A stretch of DNA of 64,000 nucleotides from Blautia sp. OF03-15BH (GCF_003463065.1 NZ_QSCM01000001.1:62001-126000); one strand, 5' to 3'; positions 6,961 through 17,150 are shown, counted from the stretch's first letter. A program made the numbers and translations. The notes: generated by a model from the sequence alone, not told the origin.

Positions 6961-8886
6961 TTATGCTTCCACCTCTACCTTACGGTTCTCACGATTTTTG
7001 ATCTCTTCTTTTATATCGGAAATAAATGCATCCAGACCCTTCTGGCCTTCATCACCTTTGAAACGGCTTCTTACAGATACCACGCCGTCCTCTTCCTCTT
7101 TTGCTCCGACTACCAGCATGTAAGGGATCTTCTGGAGTCTTGCCTCACGGATCTTATAGCCGATCTTCTCAGCCTTTGTATCGATCTCCGCACGGATCCC
7201 GGCTGCTTTCAGCTCTGCAAGAACCTTCTGACCATACTCCATGTATTTATCAGAGATTGGCAGTACACGTACCTGTACCGGAGACAGCCAGGTCGGGAAC
7301 GCACCTGCGAAATGCTCGATAAGAATACCGATGAAACGTTCGATAGAACCAAATACCACACGATGGATCATGATCGGACGATGCTTCTCTCCGTCAGCTG
7401 CAATGTATTCCAGGTTGAAACGTAAGGGCAGCTGGAAATCAAGCTGAATGGTGCCGCACTGCCAGGTTCTTCCCAGAGAGTCCTCCAGATGGAAGTCGAT
7501 CTTCGGACCATAGAATGCACCATCTCCCTCATTCACTGCATAATCCAGTCCCAGATCATCCAGTGCCGCTCTGAGCGCATCGGTAGCCATCTCCCAGTCT
7601 TCATCACTTCCCATGGAATCCTCCGGACGGGTTGAAAGCTCTACATGATATTTAAAGCCGAACAGGCTGTATACCTCATTAATAAGTTTCGCAACACCTT
7701 TGATCTCATCGCGGATCTGCTCCGGAGTCATAAAGATATGTGCATCGTCCTGTGTGAAGCAGCGTACACGCATCAGTCCGTGAAGCTGACCGGATTTCTC
7801 ATGACGGTGAACCAGTCCCAGCTCTCCCATGCGCAGAGGCAGATCACGGTAAGAGCGCGGCTCAGACTCATAAACCAGAACGCCGCCCGGGCAGTTCATC
7901 GGCTTGATGGCAAAATCCTGCTCATCGATGACGGTGGTGTACATGTTCTCTTTGTAATGATCCCAGTGACCGGAGGTCTCCCACAGCTGACGGTTCAGCA
8001 TGATCGGAGTGGAAATCTCTACATAACCGGCTTTGTTGTGGATCTCTCTCCAGTAATCCAGCAGCGTATTTTTCAGAACCATTCCCTTCGGCAGGAAGAA
8101 GGGGAAGCCCGGTCCTTCTTCTCTCATCATGAAAATACCAAGCTCTCTGCCCAGCTTTCTGTGATCTCTCTTCTTCGCCTCTTCGATACGGCCAAGATAC
8201 TCTTCCAGATCTGCCTTCTTGGTAAATGCGGTACCGTAGATACGGGTCAGCATCTTGTTTTTCTCATTTCCTCTCCAGTAAGCGCCTGCCAGGCTGGTAA
8301 GCTTGAATGCTTTTACCGGTTTGGTATTCATCAGATGCGGTCCTGCACAGAGATCTACAAACTCACCCTGGCGGTAAAAGCTCAGCTCTGCATCCTCCGG
8401 AAGATCCTCGATCAGCTGTACCTTGTAGGGTTCTTCTTTTTCCTGCATGAACCGGATAGCCTCTTCACGGGTCATGGTGAAGCGCTCCAGACGAAGTCCT
8501 TCTTTAACAATTTTCTTCATCTCTGCTTCGATCTTCTCCAGATCCTCTCCCGTAAAAGGAGTTTCTCTGTCTACATCATAGTAAAAACCATCCTTGATAG
8601 AAGGTCCGATGGCCAGTTTTGTCTCCGGATAGAGACGTTTGACTGCCTGTGCCATGATATGAGATGCGGTATGACGGAATGCTGCCTTTCCTCCCTCATC
8701 TTCAAAGGTAAGGATGTTCAGCTCGCAGTCGGAATCCACAATCGTACGAAGGTCAACCTCCTCGCCGTTGATCTCTCCGGCACAGGCAGCCCTTGCCAGG
8801 CCTTCGCTGATGTCCAGTGCGATGTCATAAACGCTTTTTGCTTCTGCGTACTCTTTTTTAGAGCCGTCTTTCAATGTGATGATCAT
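6961..8886 (-). CDS. thrS: Threonyl-tRNA synthetase
   Basis: Charges tRNA-Thr. Class II enzyme of 641 residues with all domains: TGS at 1-60, editing domain with HTASH (72-76) and DLCAGPH (about 182), catalytic core with MNCPGG and the motif around DDAHIF, and C-terminal anticodon-binding domain. The frame is open upstream to 8922, but that part lies in the T-box terminator; the ATG at 8886 has GGAGG 6 nt upstream and the expected N-terminus MIITLKDGSKKEY. Expression should follow uncharged tRNA-Thr through the upstream T-box. Confidence 0.98.
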   Translation of the reverse strand: MIITLKDGSKKEYAEAKSVYDIALDISEGLARAACAGEINGEEVDLRTIVDSDCELNILTFEDEGGKAAFRHTASHIMAQAVKRLYPETKLAIGPSIKDGFYYDVDRETPFTGEDLEKIEAEMKKIVKEGLRLERFTMTREEAIRFMQEKEEPYKVQLIEDLPEDAELSFYRQGEFVDLCAGPHLMNTKPVKAFKLTSLAGAYWRGNEKNKMLTRIYGTAFTKKADLEEYLGRIEEAKKRDHRKLGRELGIFMMREEGPGFPFFLPKGMVLKNTLLDYWREIHNKAGYVEISTPIMLNRQLWETSGHWDHYKENMYTTVIDEQDFAIKPMNCPGGVLVYESEPRSYRDLPLRMGELGLVHRHEKSGQLHGLMRVRCFTQDDAHIFMTPEQIRDEIKGVAKLINEVYSLFGFKYHVELSTRPEDSMGSDEDWEMATDALRAALDDLGLDYAVNEGDGAFYGPKIDFHLEDSLGRTWQCGTIQLDFQLPLRFNLEYIAADGEKHRPIMIHRVVFGSIERFIGILIEHFAGAFPTWLSPVQVRVLPISDKYMEYGQKVLAELKAAGIRAEIDTKAEKIGYKIREARLQKIPYMLVVGAKEEEDGVVSVRSRFKGDEGQKGLDAFISDIKEEIKNRENRKVEVEA

Positions 8887-9150
8887 AATTTTCCTCCTTA
8901 CAAAATTAAAAGCCCCCTGCAATCCTTCTGTTGAAAGATCACAAGGGGCGAGTTATCTTTTTCCCGCGGTTCCACCCTTATTTCTGGCATAGCCACTCAT
9001 TCTGACGATAACGGTGTCAACCGGGCCGGATTGGGGCCGCTGAACGGAGCTGGTCTTCAAATGGTTCCTGCCGGGATGCTCACACCTACTCATCCTTCTC
9101 TGAGACATTCTGCCATTCTACTCGTCTCCTCGACGCTTTTCCTGACCTTG
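8887..9150 (-). promoter_or_regulatory. T-box riboswitch leader of thrS
   Basis: On the minus strand the T-box sequence AAGGGTGGAACCGCG is at 8965-8979. It is followed by a GC-rich terminator (GCCCCTTGT/GCAGGGGGC, 8911-8949) ending in TTTTAATTTT just before the ribosome site. The upstream arm holds two ACC triplets (9052-9054 and 9063-9065), fitting a Thr specifier, but I could not fold Stem I by eye to choose between them. Confidence 0.92.
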
Positions 9151-9179
9151 ATTATAATCACCGATTTCCGGTTTGTCAA
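9151..9179 (-). promoter_or_regulatory. Consensus sigma-A promoter of thrS
   Basis: TTGACA (9174-9179), 17-bp spacer, TATAAT (9151-9156). The -35 box contains the TGA stop of the preceding permease gene, so the two units abut with no spare sequence. Confidence 0.9.
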
Positions 9180-11317
9180 CCCGTGATCTGACTTTTTTCG
9201 GAACTCACCTGCCGGACACTGTTTTCCAGTATCGTACGAATGTCTTCCGGAAGATCACTTCCCGGTACGATAAAGGTCTGCAGATAGTTATTTTCTTCCC
9301 CGTATGCGGTGATGCAGTAAATATCCTTATCGCTCTCCGGCGCGATACAGTATTGATAGGAAAGCATATCCAACAGTTCTTTTTTCTGACTGTCTGAAAT
9401 GAGATCCGTTTCTCCGGCTCCCACAGCCAGAAGGTTCACTGCAACATCACTGTTTTCATACCAGACAGAAAGTTCCCTCACCTCGTCCGGATCCAGCGTT
9501 TCCGGAAAAGTAACCCCGAATTTTTCCAGCACTGCAATGGTTTTTTTAAACCGCCGGAGAATCGGATAGCCATTATCCTCATCACTGATGAGACTGGTCG
9601 GCAGTATTTCGTTTCCTGTTTCCTGTTGTTCCGGCTCATAGCTGATCGTCATATTTCCGAGAAGATCGCTGCCGGAAAGATCACTGTAGTTCAAAGTCAG
9701 AAGATCCTGTTTATAGGCTTCTGCAAATTCTTCTTTTTCCTCTTTGGAACGGAACGTGTAACTTCCGCTTCTGGCATTTACACCGTATGCCCAGATAGAA
9801 GAAATCTCACTGCTTCTTCTTCCGAAGATCGGATACATGGCTTTGATAAAGCCCGGTTTTTCATATAATTCATCCGCATTTTCCTCAAAGACCTGGCTGT
9901 CCACCGGATATGTCCGGTAAACCACCCTGCCGTTTTTCAGGTTATAGCGGATATCCACCAAAATCCGGTCTCCATCTGCCGCTTCTTCCAGTGCTGCATT
10001 TTCGCTCCCGTTCTCTGCCATGGCATAAATAGGTTCAAACTCTGTCAGCTGATAGGCATCCAATGTCTGCGTGCTGTCCTCAGTGGTGGTACTGGTACTG
10101 GAAAGCTCCGTATAAGTCATCACCTGATGATAGACATTGGAAAGCAAATTGTTATTTACAGACATGCTGGCGATCTTATCCGTATCCGGAAGATAAGAGT
10201 CATATCCCAGAAGGTCAAAGCGGAACACCAGCGCAATACCAAAGGTCAATGCAGTAACCGCCAAAAGTTCCAGTGGTTTTTTCAATACATTCCGGATATC
10301 TGTATAAAATATAAAATCCAGAACTCCTGTAAAAACCAGGATTCCAAGTGCAATCCCTCCAAAAAACCAGAGATCGCTCTGCGTATAAGAAAAGGTCTTC
10401 AGGCAGATCCCCACTCCCAGGGATGCCGCACACACTGCCAGAAGCTTAATAAGGATCCCCAGTTTCGGAAATACCACCGCATTTCCCGCCGCCTCTGTTC
10501 TTCTGTTCCGATACAGGCAGACACAGAGCATGATCTCCAACAGTAGAAACAGAATGAGAAGGATCGGTTCTCTCCAGGACATTTTCCCGGAAAGACCATT
10601 TTCCACGTACCGGTTCCACCTTTCTGTAAGATCCAGCATACAGGTGCCCGGCGAAGGATATTTTCGAAAAAGATTATTGCTTTCAGACCCCAGATACCCT
10701 GTATAAAAAGTCTTCTGAAAAAGCCGGTAAAGCCAGCTCACAACTCCTGTAAAGCCCAAAAGCACCGGTGTCAGAAGGATACCGGTCGGAAGTTTTCCCG
10801 TCATCAGCATGGCTAGCAGACATAAAAAGTAAGAAGAGAGAAAAACCAGAAGATACAGAAAAAACTTCCCCAGAACAGCTTCTACAAAACGCAGATCTGT
10901 CACATGATAGAACACTCCCATAAAAAGTTCTTCCAGCACAGCCATTCCCGCTGGCAGTGCAAAGATCAAAAAGCTTGAAACGGTTTTCAAAACCAGCCAG
11001 CTCTCCCTTTTTACCGGCAGACTGTGATAAAAATCCAGTTTCTGTCTGGAATAGATATAAGAAAATCCGGTAAATGCACAGAATGCAGCCAACAGAAACA
11101 CAGCCATCGCATAATAGTTATTTCCGCTGTAGGTAAGCGCATTCAGAAAACGGCTTTCCACACCCTGCTCTCCGTAAATACTGATCATCCCCTGCACATT
11201 ATCCAGAACGATCCCCGGAAAAAACAGACAGAAAAAGAGAACGGAAACCAACATAAGCCAGCTTCTCTTCTTCAGATCATCCTTTAACAGCATCGTGAAT
11301 GATTTCTTTGATATCAT
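9176..11317 (-). CDS. ABC-2 type transporter permease with large loop domain
   Basis: About 713 residues. Several membrane segments in the first 350 residues, including around 20-40, 70-90, 110-130, 150-175, 180-200 and 265-345, then a soluble region of about 330 residues with no obvious motif. The gene overlaps the upstream ATPase gene by 41 bp, so they form one exporter. The ATG at 11317 is chosen (GGAGG, 9 nt); an upstream TTG at 11326 sits against the ribosome site and is too close. Substrate unknown; bacitracin- or lipid-type ABC-2 exporters are the nearest general class. Confidence 0.8.
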   Translation of the reverse strand: MISKKSFTMLLKDDLKKRSWLMLVSVLFFCLFFPGIVLDNVQGMISIYGEQGVESRFLNALTYSGNNYYAMAVFLLAAFCAFTGFSYIYSRQKLDFYHSLPVKRESWLVLKTVSSFLIFALPAGMAVLEELFMGVFYHVTDLRFVEAVLGKFFLYLLVFLSSYFLCLLAMLMTGKLPTGILLTPVLLGFTGVVSWLYRLFQKTFYTGYLGSESNNLFRKYPSPGTCMLDLTERWNRYVENGLSGKMSWREPILLILFLLLEIMLCVCLYRNRRTEAAGNAVVFPKLGILIKLLAVCAASLGVGICLKTFSYTQSDLWFFGGIALGILVFTGVLDFIFYTDIRNVLKKPLELLAVTALTFGIALVFRFDLLGYDSYLPDTDKIASMSVNNNLLSNVYHQVMTYTELSSTSTTTEDSTQTLDAYQLTEFEPIYAMAENGSENAALEEAADGDRILVDIRYNLKNGRVVYRTYPVDSQVFEENADELYEKPGFIKAMYPIFGRRSSEISSIWAYGVNARSGSYTFRSKEEKEEFAEAYKQDLLTLNYSDLSGSDLLGNMTISYEPEQQETGNEILPTSLISDEDNGYPILRRFKKTIAVLEKFGVTFPETLDPDEVRELSVWYENSDVAVNLLAVGAGETDLISDSQKKELLDMLSYQYCIAPESDKDIYCITAYGEENNYLQTFIVPGSDLPEDIRTILENSVRQVSSEKSQITG

Positions 11318-12194
11318 ATCCGGCAACCTCCGTCTCGCTGATAAATATTTCTTCCAGAGTCAGTGGAAGCACCTCGGAAAACACCGGATTCTTCTCCTCT
11401 ATACTCATGAGAATCTCCTGTCTCGTTCCCCTGGCTATGACGGTGAGGAGCGAGCCTCTTTTTTCATATTGTACCACATTCAGTTCTTCCAGCAGTTCTT
11501 TTTCTTTTTCCGGGTCACGGATCACACATTGAAGCTTATGAATGTGATATTTCATATCTTCCAGATCTCTGGAAAGAAGGATCCCGCCTTTATGGAGAAG
11601 ACCGATATGATCACAGATATCCTCCAGCTCCCGCAGACTGTGAGAAGCGATAACAGCTGAAAAATCTCTTTTTGCAAGTTCTCCCGCCAGGAGACTTTTC
11701 ATAGACTGGCGCATCAGCGGATCCAGACCGTCAAAGGTTTCATCGCAGAACAGATATTTCGTTCCTGCACAGATCCCAAGAAGCATGAGCACCTGACGCT
11801 TCATCCCTTTGGAGAAGGAGGCAAGCTTTCTTTTCCGGTTCAGTTGAAACCGCTCCATGAGATCAAAAAAACGATATTCATCAAAATGCGGATACAGGAT
11901 CTCATAATATTCCGCCATACTCTCACCTGTGGCATTCGGGAAAAAGTAGGCTTCATCTGAAAGAAAACAGATTCGTTCTTTGATCTTCGGATTTTCATAT
12001 ACATTTTCTCCGTCCACCATGACACTTCCCGTATCCGGGCAGATCACGCCGCACATGATCCGAAGAAGCGTGCTCTTTCCAGCTCCATTGGTTCCAACCA
12101 GTCCGAAAATACTCTTTTCCTGTACGGCAGCAATGACATTATTCAGGGCAGCTGTCGTAGAAAATTTTTTATTTACGCCATTTATCTCTATCAT
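11277..12194 (-). CDS. ABC transporter ATPase (YtrB/BcrA-like)
   Basis: 305 residues. Walker A GTNGAGKST near residue 35, signature region SFSKGMKRQ (degenerate, typical of ABC-2 exporter ATPases), Walker B YLFCDETFDGLDP, and a switch His in ASHSL. The C-terminal 80 residues form an extra domain common in this class. Energises the overlapping permease. No GntR regulator is adjacent, unlike Bacillus ytr operons. It follows the YwlG-like gene by 20 bp and may be read through from it. Confidence 0.88.
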   Translation of the reverse strand: MIEINGVNKKFSTTAALNNVIAAVQEKSIFGLVGTNGAGKSTLLRIMCGVICPDTGSVMVDGENVYENPKIKERICFLSDEAYFFPNATGESMAEYYEILYPHFDEYRFFDLMERFQLNRKRKLASFSKGMKRQVLMLLGICAGTKYLFCDETFDGLDPLMRQSMKSLLAGELAKRDFSAVIASHSLRELEDICDHIGLLHKGGILLSRDLEDMKYHIHKLQCVIRDPEKEKELLEELNVVQYEKRGSLLTVIARGTRQEILMSIEEKNPVFSEVLPLTLEEIFISETEVAGYDIKEIIHDAVKG

Positions 12195-12214
12195 AGTTTT
12201 CTCTCATGCTTTCC

Positions 12215-12772
12215 TTATAAGAGTTCCGGATCATAATGAGCTCTCTCTCCGCCTACGAACTTTCTTCTCGTCCGTGCGCAGACCACTCTGGCCGCGCCAA
12301 TGGTTCTCTGGCTGATCCTCACCGGCACAGCCACTCTCTTCAGATGCATGCCAATGAGCGTATCACCAATATCCATCCCCGCATGCGCCCGGATCTCCTC
12401 CACAGCCACAGGATCCCGAAAACCTGCATACGCCGCCGTAGCAAAAGAACCGCCGGCTTTCAGCTGAGGAACCACATTCACCTCTTCATAACCGTACTTC
12501 TCTGCTGCAGCCCGTTCCAGAATCAGTGCCCGGTTCAGATGTTCACAGCATTGAGCCACCAGAAAGATACCCTTTTTATCCAGTTCCGCCTTAATGCCTT
12601 CAAAAACAGCTTTTCCGACCTCTGCACTGGAATGCGTGCCGATCTTCTCTGAACCGATCTCGCTGCTGGAACAACCCACCACCAACAGTTCTCCTTCTTT
12701 CATTTTTGCCATTTCCAGAAGCTGAGCCGTCGCACTGGCCGCTTCTTCTCTGATCATTTCAAGTGTCTCCAT
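12215..12772 (-). CDS. YwlG/TIGR01440 family protein
   Basis: 185 residues of the TIGR01440 (DUF436) family, a conserved Firmicutes protein of unknown function. Recognised by ELLVVGCSSSEIGSEKIG near the N-terminus, the QCCEHLNRALILE segment and GGSFATAAY. The ATG at 12772 (AAAGGA 6 nt upstream, METLEMIREEA) is preferred over the longer frame, which would run into the preceding gene. No signal peptide or membrane segment. Lies 26 bp after the YdcF-like gene. Confidence 0.85.
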   Translation of the reverse strand: METLEMIREEAASATAQLLEMAKMKEGELLVVGCSSSEIGSEKIGTHSSAEVGKAVFEGIKAELDKKGIFLVAQCCEHLNRALILERAAAEKYGYEEVNVVPQLKAGGSFATAAYAGFRDPVAVEEIRAHAGMDIGDTLIGMHLKRVAVPVRISQRTIGAARVVCARTRRKFVGGERAHYDPELL

Positions 12773-12798
12773 CTTATTCCTTTCCGGCTTCCCGCCTG

Positions 12799-13524
12799 TC
12801 AAAGGGTAATATCCCCTTTTCCTGCTGCTTTTATCAGAGCAAAAAATTCCCGCACCAGATAATGGATCTGATAAAGAGGATCCGAAGGGGCCGCCACCCC
12901 CACTGTATGCGTGTATCCCTGTTTTTCTGCCATTTTCAATGCCCGGTAAATATGGAAGTTATTCGTCACCAGACCGATCTTTTTTTCACGGTCGATGAGT
13001 TCTCCCGTATATCTCAGATTTTCACTGGTCGTTGTAGATCGATCCTCCATAATGATCCGGTCTTTTTCAATCCCAAGCTCCAGAAGATAGTTCTCCATCG
13101 CTTCTGCCTCTGTGATTTCTTCCCCGGCTCCTTTTCCACCGGAAACCACAACTTTTGTTTCCGGATTTTTTCCAAGATATTCTGCCGCAGTATCCAGCCG
13201 TTTCTTCAATGCCCGGCTCGGGACTGTTCCCCGTACCTGTGCTCCCAAAACCACCAGATAGTCCAGTCCTGACTCTCCTTTTGCAAACATTCCGGTCATG
13301 ATCAGTCCTTCGATCCCTGCGAAAACGAGAAGAAGAAGCAACAGGCAGCCACCTGCCGCCACAGACACCGTTTTCGGCAATTTCCATTTTCCAAAATGGC
13401 GGAAAAGCCCCACCATCACAGATCCTGCTCCGGCCAGCAGCCAGATCACTGAAAAATCCATGCCGACACCAAGAAGGAGCAGAAAATAAAGCAGACAAAT
13501 CCCTCCAAGCACCATCCAGCCCAT
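12799..13524 (-). CDS. YdcF/SanA-like DUF218 membrane protein
   Basis: Membrane-anchored DUF218 protein. Three hydrophobic helices in the first about 80 residues, then the DUF218 domain: DYLVVLGAQVRG, VVVSGGKGAGEEITEAEAM, EDRSTTTSENL and VTNNFHIYRAL. Family members are linked to envelope permeability, but the reaction is unknown. The ATG at 13524 has GGAGG 7 nt upstream and begins right at the first helix; the frame is also open to a GTG at 13566. Confidence 0.85.
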   Translation of the reverse strand: MGWMVLGGICLLYFLLLLGVGMDFSVIWLLAGAGSVMVGLFRHFGKWKLPKTVSVAAGGCLLLLLLVFAGIEGLIMTGMFAKGESGLDYLVVLGAQVRGTVPSRALKKRLDTAAEYLGKNPETKVVVSGGKGAGEEITEAEAMENYLLELGIEKDRIIMEDRSTTTSENLRYTGELIDREKKIGLVTNNFHIYRALKMAEKQGYTHTVGVAAPSDPLYQIHYLVREFFALIKAAGKGDITL

Positions 13525-13583
13525 ACCCATTCCTCCGTATGACAAAGGAAGGCGCCCGTTTTCCACAGACGCCTTCTCCCTGA

Positions 13584-14090
13584 TTATTTATTTCTGCCGC
13601 AGCAGTATTTATATTTCTTTCCGCTTCCACAGGGACAGGGATCGTTTCTTCCGATCTTCGGTCCTTTCACAACGGTGTTTGCTTTCTTCGCTTCGATGAA
13701 GAGTTTCTTCTTGTGATCCGGCTCGAAAATCTCATCCCACATGGGCAGCTCATACAGCCAGTCAGCTTTGGCATCTACCATATTCTTGTAAAGCATCTCT
13801 TTATCAAAAGCCAGAGTCACCTCGGTATCCTCGTCCATGGTCTCGATCGGATTCGGCACCTTCAGGCTGTCATTAATACCATCCAGGAAACCAGCCATGG
13901 TCAGCACTTTGATACCATATTTCTCAGCCAGTTCTTTTACGGTTCCTTTTACTACTTCGTCCGGATTGGAAAGGAGCTTCTCATAGATTCCTTTTTCAAT
14001 GAGGAAATACTCGGTCCAGAATTTCTGCAGCTGTTTTTTGTCAGTCTCCTGATTGTAGGCAATCTCACGCCATTCCTGTAATAATCCCAT
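13584..14090 (-). CDS. SEC-C zinc-motif protein
   Basis: 168 residues. The C-terminus GRNDPCPCGSGKKYKYCCG is a SEC-C zinc-binding motif, as at the end of SecA; the rest is an acidic helical domain I do not recognise. Such proteins occur as stand-alone SEC-C carriers of unknown role. It forms its own unit ahead of the YdcF-like gene. Confidence 0.8.
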   Translation of the reverse strand: MGLLQEWREIAYNQETDKKQLQKFWTEYFLIEKGIYEKLLSNPDEVVKGTVKELAEKYGIKVLTMAGFLDGINDSLKVPNPIETMDEDTEVTLAFDKEMLYKNMVDAKADWLYELPMWDEIFEPDHKKKLFIEAKKANTVVKGPKIGRNDPCPCGSGKKYKYCCGRNK

Positions 14091-14217
14091 TTTACTTATA
14101 CCATCCTTTGTTTCAAATTGATCATCTCCATGTCATGAAAACATGGGGTCCTATGACACGTTCATCCTATTATATACTAATTTCTGTTTTTTTTCAACGC
14201 TTAATCCAGAAACCTTT

Positions 14218-15204
14218 TCAAAAATGAGAGGAATCTCTTCCTTCCGGTCTTGTGGCATCGATCCGGTCAAAAAGCTCTGCACAGGCAAGTGTTGTGCTGT
14301 GCGGGACCACCGGACTTTCTGTCAGCCCGCCACGGATGCAGCGGATCATCTCCGCAATCTCGTAGGTAAAACCGTTCTTTGTCTCTTCATCCCGGAAATG
14401 CTCCAGAAGTTCTCCTTTTTCCCCATAGAGAAAAGCCTCCGATGCATAATGGGGATAGGGAAGCTCGATATGTCCTTTGCTTCCATAGATCACCAGACGT
14501 TCATCCGTATCAGCCGCAAAGGTCGTCATCAGACTGGCCAGTGTCTCTTCAAATTCCAGTGTCACAAGACTGCTTTCATCCACACCACTCTCACTCCAGA
14601 CTGCGGAAACTGTCAGATTCTTCAGCTTCTGGCGGAGCAGATACGTTGTGATCTCATAGGCATAGACAGTAATATCTTTCGATGCCCCGCCTCCGAGTTC
14701 CGGTGAATAATATCTTCTTTTGGGATCCGGATCCGCCCGGAATCCAATGGTACAGCTGGCAATCTTCGCCTTGCCGATCCGCCCTTCGTCCAGCCATTCG
14801 CCGACTTTACATACAGCCGGAAGGAAGCGGCTCCAGAGAGCTTCCATCACAAAGATGCCTTTTTCTTTTGAAACCGCAAAAACTTCTTTTGCCTCCCGGC
14901 TGTTTTGAAACATCGCCTTTTCGCAGAGCACCGGAACGCCATATTTCAGGCAAAGCATGGAAAGGCGGTAATGATCGTTCGGTGTCACCGCAATATAAGC
15001 CCCGTCCGGTTTTTCCATCCGGAGCATTTCTTCATAATCCCCATAGGCCTTAAGAACACCATTTTTTTCTGCAAAAGCTGCTGCCCGCTCCAGACTCTTG
15101 CTGGCTACTGCAGCAACCGCAGCATGTTCCGTAAGGGAAACAGCTTCACAGAATTTTCCGGCGATATTTCCTGCGCCCAGGATCACAAAACGAAATTCTT
15201 TCAT
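14218..15204 (-). CDS. Gfo/Idh/MocA family oxidoreductase
   Basis: 328 residues. N-terminal NAD(P)-binding fold with ILGAGNIAGKF, then VPVLCEKAM in place of the common EKP signature, followed by the alpha/beta C-terminal domain typical of trans-dihydrobenzenediol or sugar dehydrogenases (TIGFRADPDPKRRYY, GGGASKDITVYAYE). Probably a soluble sugar or cyclitol dehydrogenase; substrate cannot be told. It lies 23 bp after rnj, so co-transcription is likely. Confidence 0.88.
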   Translation of the reverse strand: MKEFRFVILGAGNIAGKFCEAVSLTEHAAVAAVASKSLERAAAFAEKNGVLKAYGDYEEMLRMEKPDGAYIAVTPNDHYRLSMLCLKYGVPVLCEKAMFQNSREAKEVFAVSKEKGIFVMEALWSRFLPAVCKVGEWLDEGRIGKAKIASCTIGFRADPDPKRRYYSPELGGGASKDITVYAYEITTYLLRQKLKNLTVSAVWSESGVDESSLVTLEFEETLASLMTTFAADTDERLVIYGSKGHIELPYPHYASEAFLYGEKGELLEHFRDEETKNGFTYEIAEMIRCIRGGLTESPVVPHSTTLACAELFDRIDATRPEGRDSSHF

Positions 15205-15227
15205 GGCAGAAACCTCCCTGATCCGTT

Positions 15228-16898
15228 CTATACTTCCATAATGATCGGAATGATCACCGGTTTTCTCTTGATCTTCTTCCAGAGGAATTCATCCAGGGCA
15301 TCCCGGATCTCTCCTTTGATCTTGCCCCATTCCCGGTAATTCTTCTTTTCACAGCGTTTCACTGCCTCCAGGGCAACCGTGCGGAGCTCCTGCATAAGTT
15401 CCCCGGACTCTCTCACATAGACAAAGCCTCTGGAAATGATATCAGGTCCTGCCAGAAGGCTGTTGGTTCCCTTTTCCAGTGAAAGCGTTACAACAATGAT
15501 TCCGTTCTCGGAAAGATTCTGACGGTCACGGATCACGATATTTCCCACATCACCAATGCCAAGGCCGTCTACAAAGACTTCTCTGGCTGTAACTTTTCCG
15601 GTAACCCTGCCTTCTTCCTCTGAAAGCTCCAGCACGTCTCCGGACTGGATGAGCATGACCCGCTCCTCCGGAATACCAAGATCTTTTGCCAGACCTGCCG
15701 CAGCGGCTCTGTGGCGATACTCACCGTGAACAGGGATCGCATAGCGGGGCTTTAAAAGAGAATAAATAAGCTTCAACTCTTCCTGACAGGCATGACCGGA
15801 TACATGCGTATCCTGAAAGATCACATTGGCTCCTTTTTCTGTCAGCTCATTGATGATCCTGGAAACCGCTTTTTCATTTCCCGGGATCGGATTGGAGCTT
15901 AAAATAATCGTATCGTTTGGCTTGATCCGTACTTTTCTGTGCGTACCATCTGCCATACGGGACAGAGCCGCCATTTCCTCACCCTGGCTTCCGGTCGTGA
16001 TAAATACCAGCTGTTCATCCGGATAGCGGTTCATATCGTTGACGCTGATCAGAGTCTTCTCCGGAATCTTCACGTAGCCAAGATCTGTAGCGATCTCAAT
16101 GACCGTCTCCATGCTCCGGCCCTGAAGGATCACCTTCCGGCCATATTTATGAGCGGTGTTAATAAGCTGCTGCACACGATCCACATTTGATGCAAAGGTT
16201 GCAACAATAATCCTTCTCTTTCTGTGCTCTGCAAAAAGAGTATCAAAAGTCTTGGCAACCTTGGTTTCAGACGGGGTAAAGCCCGGGCGGAGGGCATTGG
16301 TGCTGTCACTCAGAACAGCCAGCACTCCTTTTTTACCAATGATGCTCAGGCGCTGCAGATCAATCGGTTCTCCAAAAAGAGGCGTGTAGTCCACTTTAAA
16401 GTCACCGGTATGAAGGATTACTCCTGCCGGTGTATAAATAGCCAGTGCTGACGCTCCCGCAATGCTGTGATTCGTCTTGATAAATTCCACACGCATTTCA
16501 CCAAGCACCACATAACCGCCCTGCTTGACCACTTTCCGTCTGGTCTTACGGATCAGGTTTGCTTCTTTCAGCTTATGTTCGATGAGCCCCATGGTAAGCC
16601 GTGTGGCATACACCGGTACATTCAGCTGAGGAAGGATATAAGGAAGGGCTCCGATATGGTCCTCGTGACCATGGGTGATAACGAAGCCTTTGACTTTCTC
16701 TTTATTCTTTACCAGGTAGGAAACATCCGGGATTACCTTGTCAATACCCAGCATGTCTCCTTCCGGAAACGCAATTCCGCAGTCTACCACCACAATGGTA
16801 TCACCGTACTCGATGGCAGTAATATTCATTCCGATCTTGTCCAATCCCCCTAAAGGGATGATTTTTACTGATTTACATTCTTTTTTGTCCGTTTTCAA
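15228..16898 (-). CDS. rnj: Ribonuclease J
   Basis: Exo/endoribonuclease of mRNA decay and rRNA maturation in Firmicutes. 556 residues. Metallo-beta-lactamase domain with THGHEDHIG (HGHEDH at 76-81), beta-CASP domain, IPVHGEYRHR, and the C-terminal RNase J domain. The start is a TTG at 16898 with AGGAG 7 nt upstream; a nearby ATG is out of frame. Only one RNase J gene occurs in this window, so J1 or J2 cannot be assigned. Confidence 0.95.
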   Translation of the reverse strand: MKTDKKECKSVKIIPLGGLDKIGMNITAIEYGDTIVVVDCGIAFPEGDMLGIDKVIPDVSYLVKNKEKVKGFVITHGHEDHIGALPYILPQLNVPVYATRLTMGLIEHKLKEANLIRKTRRKVVKQGGYVVLGEMRVEFIKTNHSIAGASALAIYTPAGVILHTGDFKVDYTPLFGEPIDLQRLSIIGKKGVLAVLSDSTNALRPGFTPSETKVAKTFDTLFAEHRKRRIIVATFASNVDRVQQLINTAHKYGRKVILQGRSMETVIEIATDLGYVKIPEKTLISVNDMNRYPDEQLVFITTGSQGEEMAALSRMADGTHRKVRIKPNDTIILSSNPIPGNEKAVSRIINELTEKGANVIFQDTHVSGHACQEELKLIYSLLKPRYAIPVHGEYRHRAAAAGLAKDLGIPEERVMLIQSGDVLELSEEEGRVTGKVTAREVFVDGLGIGDVGNIVIRDRQNLSENGIIVVTLSLEKGTNSLLAGPDIISRGFVYVRESGELMQELRTVALEAVKRCEKKNYREWGKIKGEIRDALDEFLWKKIKRKPVIIPIIMEV

Positions 16899-17097
16899 TT
16901 TTCATCTCCTGCTGTTTTTTTCGCATACCCCCACGTTCCGGGCATGCTGTTTCGTTATCTTTTTCATTCCGCCCGGTGTCTCAAAAACAGAGACACTCTC
17001 TTTTCACCCTTTTTACAGTATAACCATTTTTTTGCAGATAGGCAAGCCCCGCTTTTTTAATTACCGGATTTTTTCCACAGATTTTTTCCACGACAAT

Positions 17098-17140
17098 AGA
17101 AAAAAACGCCAGAAACTGGCAGTTTTGCAGGTTTCTGGCG
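17098..17140 (-). terminator. Terminator of the MATE gene
   Basis: Minus strand: perfect 10-bp stem CGCCAGAAAC/GTTTCTGGCG, 14-nt loop, then a seven-T run. The rest of the 250-bp gap to rnj shows no gene. Confidence 0.92.
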
Positions 17141-17150
17141 AATATAATAC

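Noticed and set aside
7645..8934. 429-codon open frame on the plus strand
   Set aside because: Exact antisense shadow of thrS, no ribosome site, composition Cys/His/Leu-rich as expected for an antisense frame.
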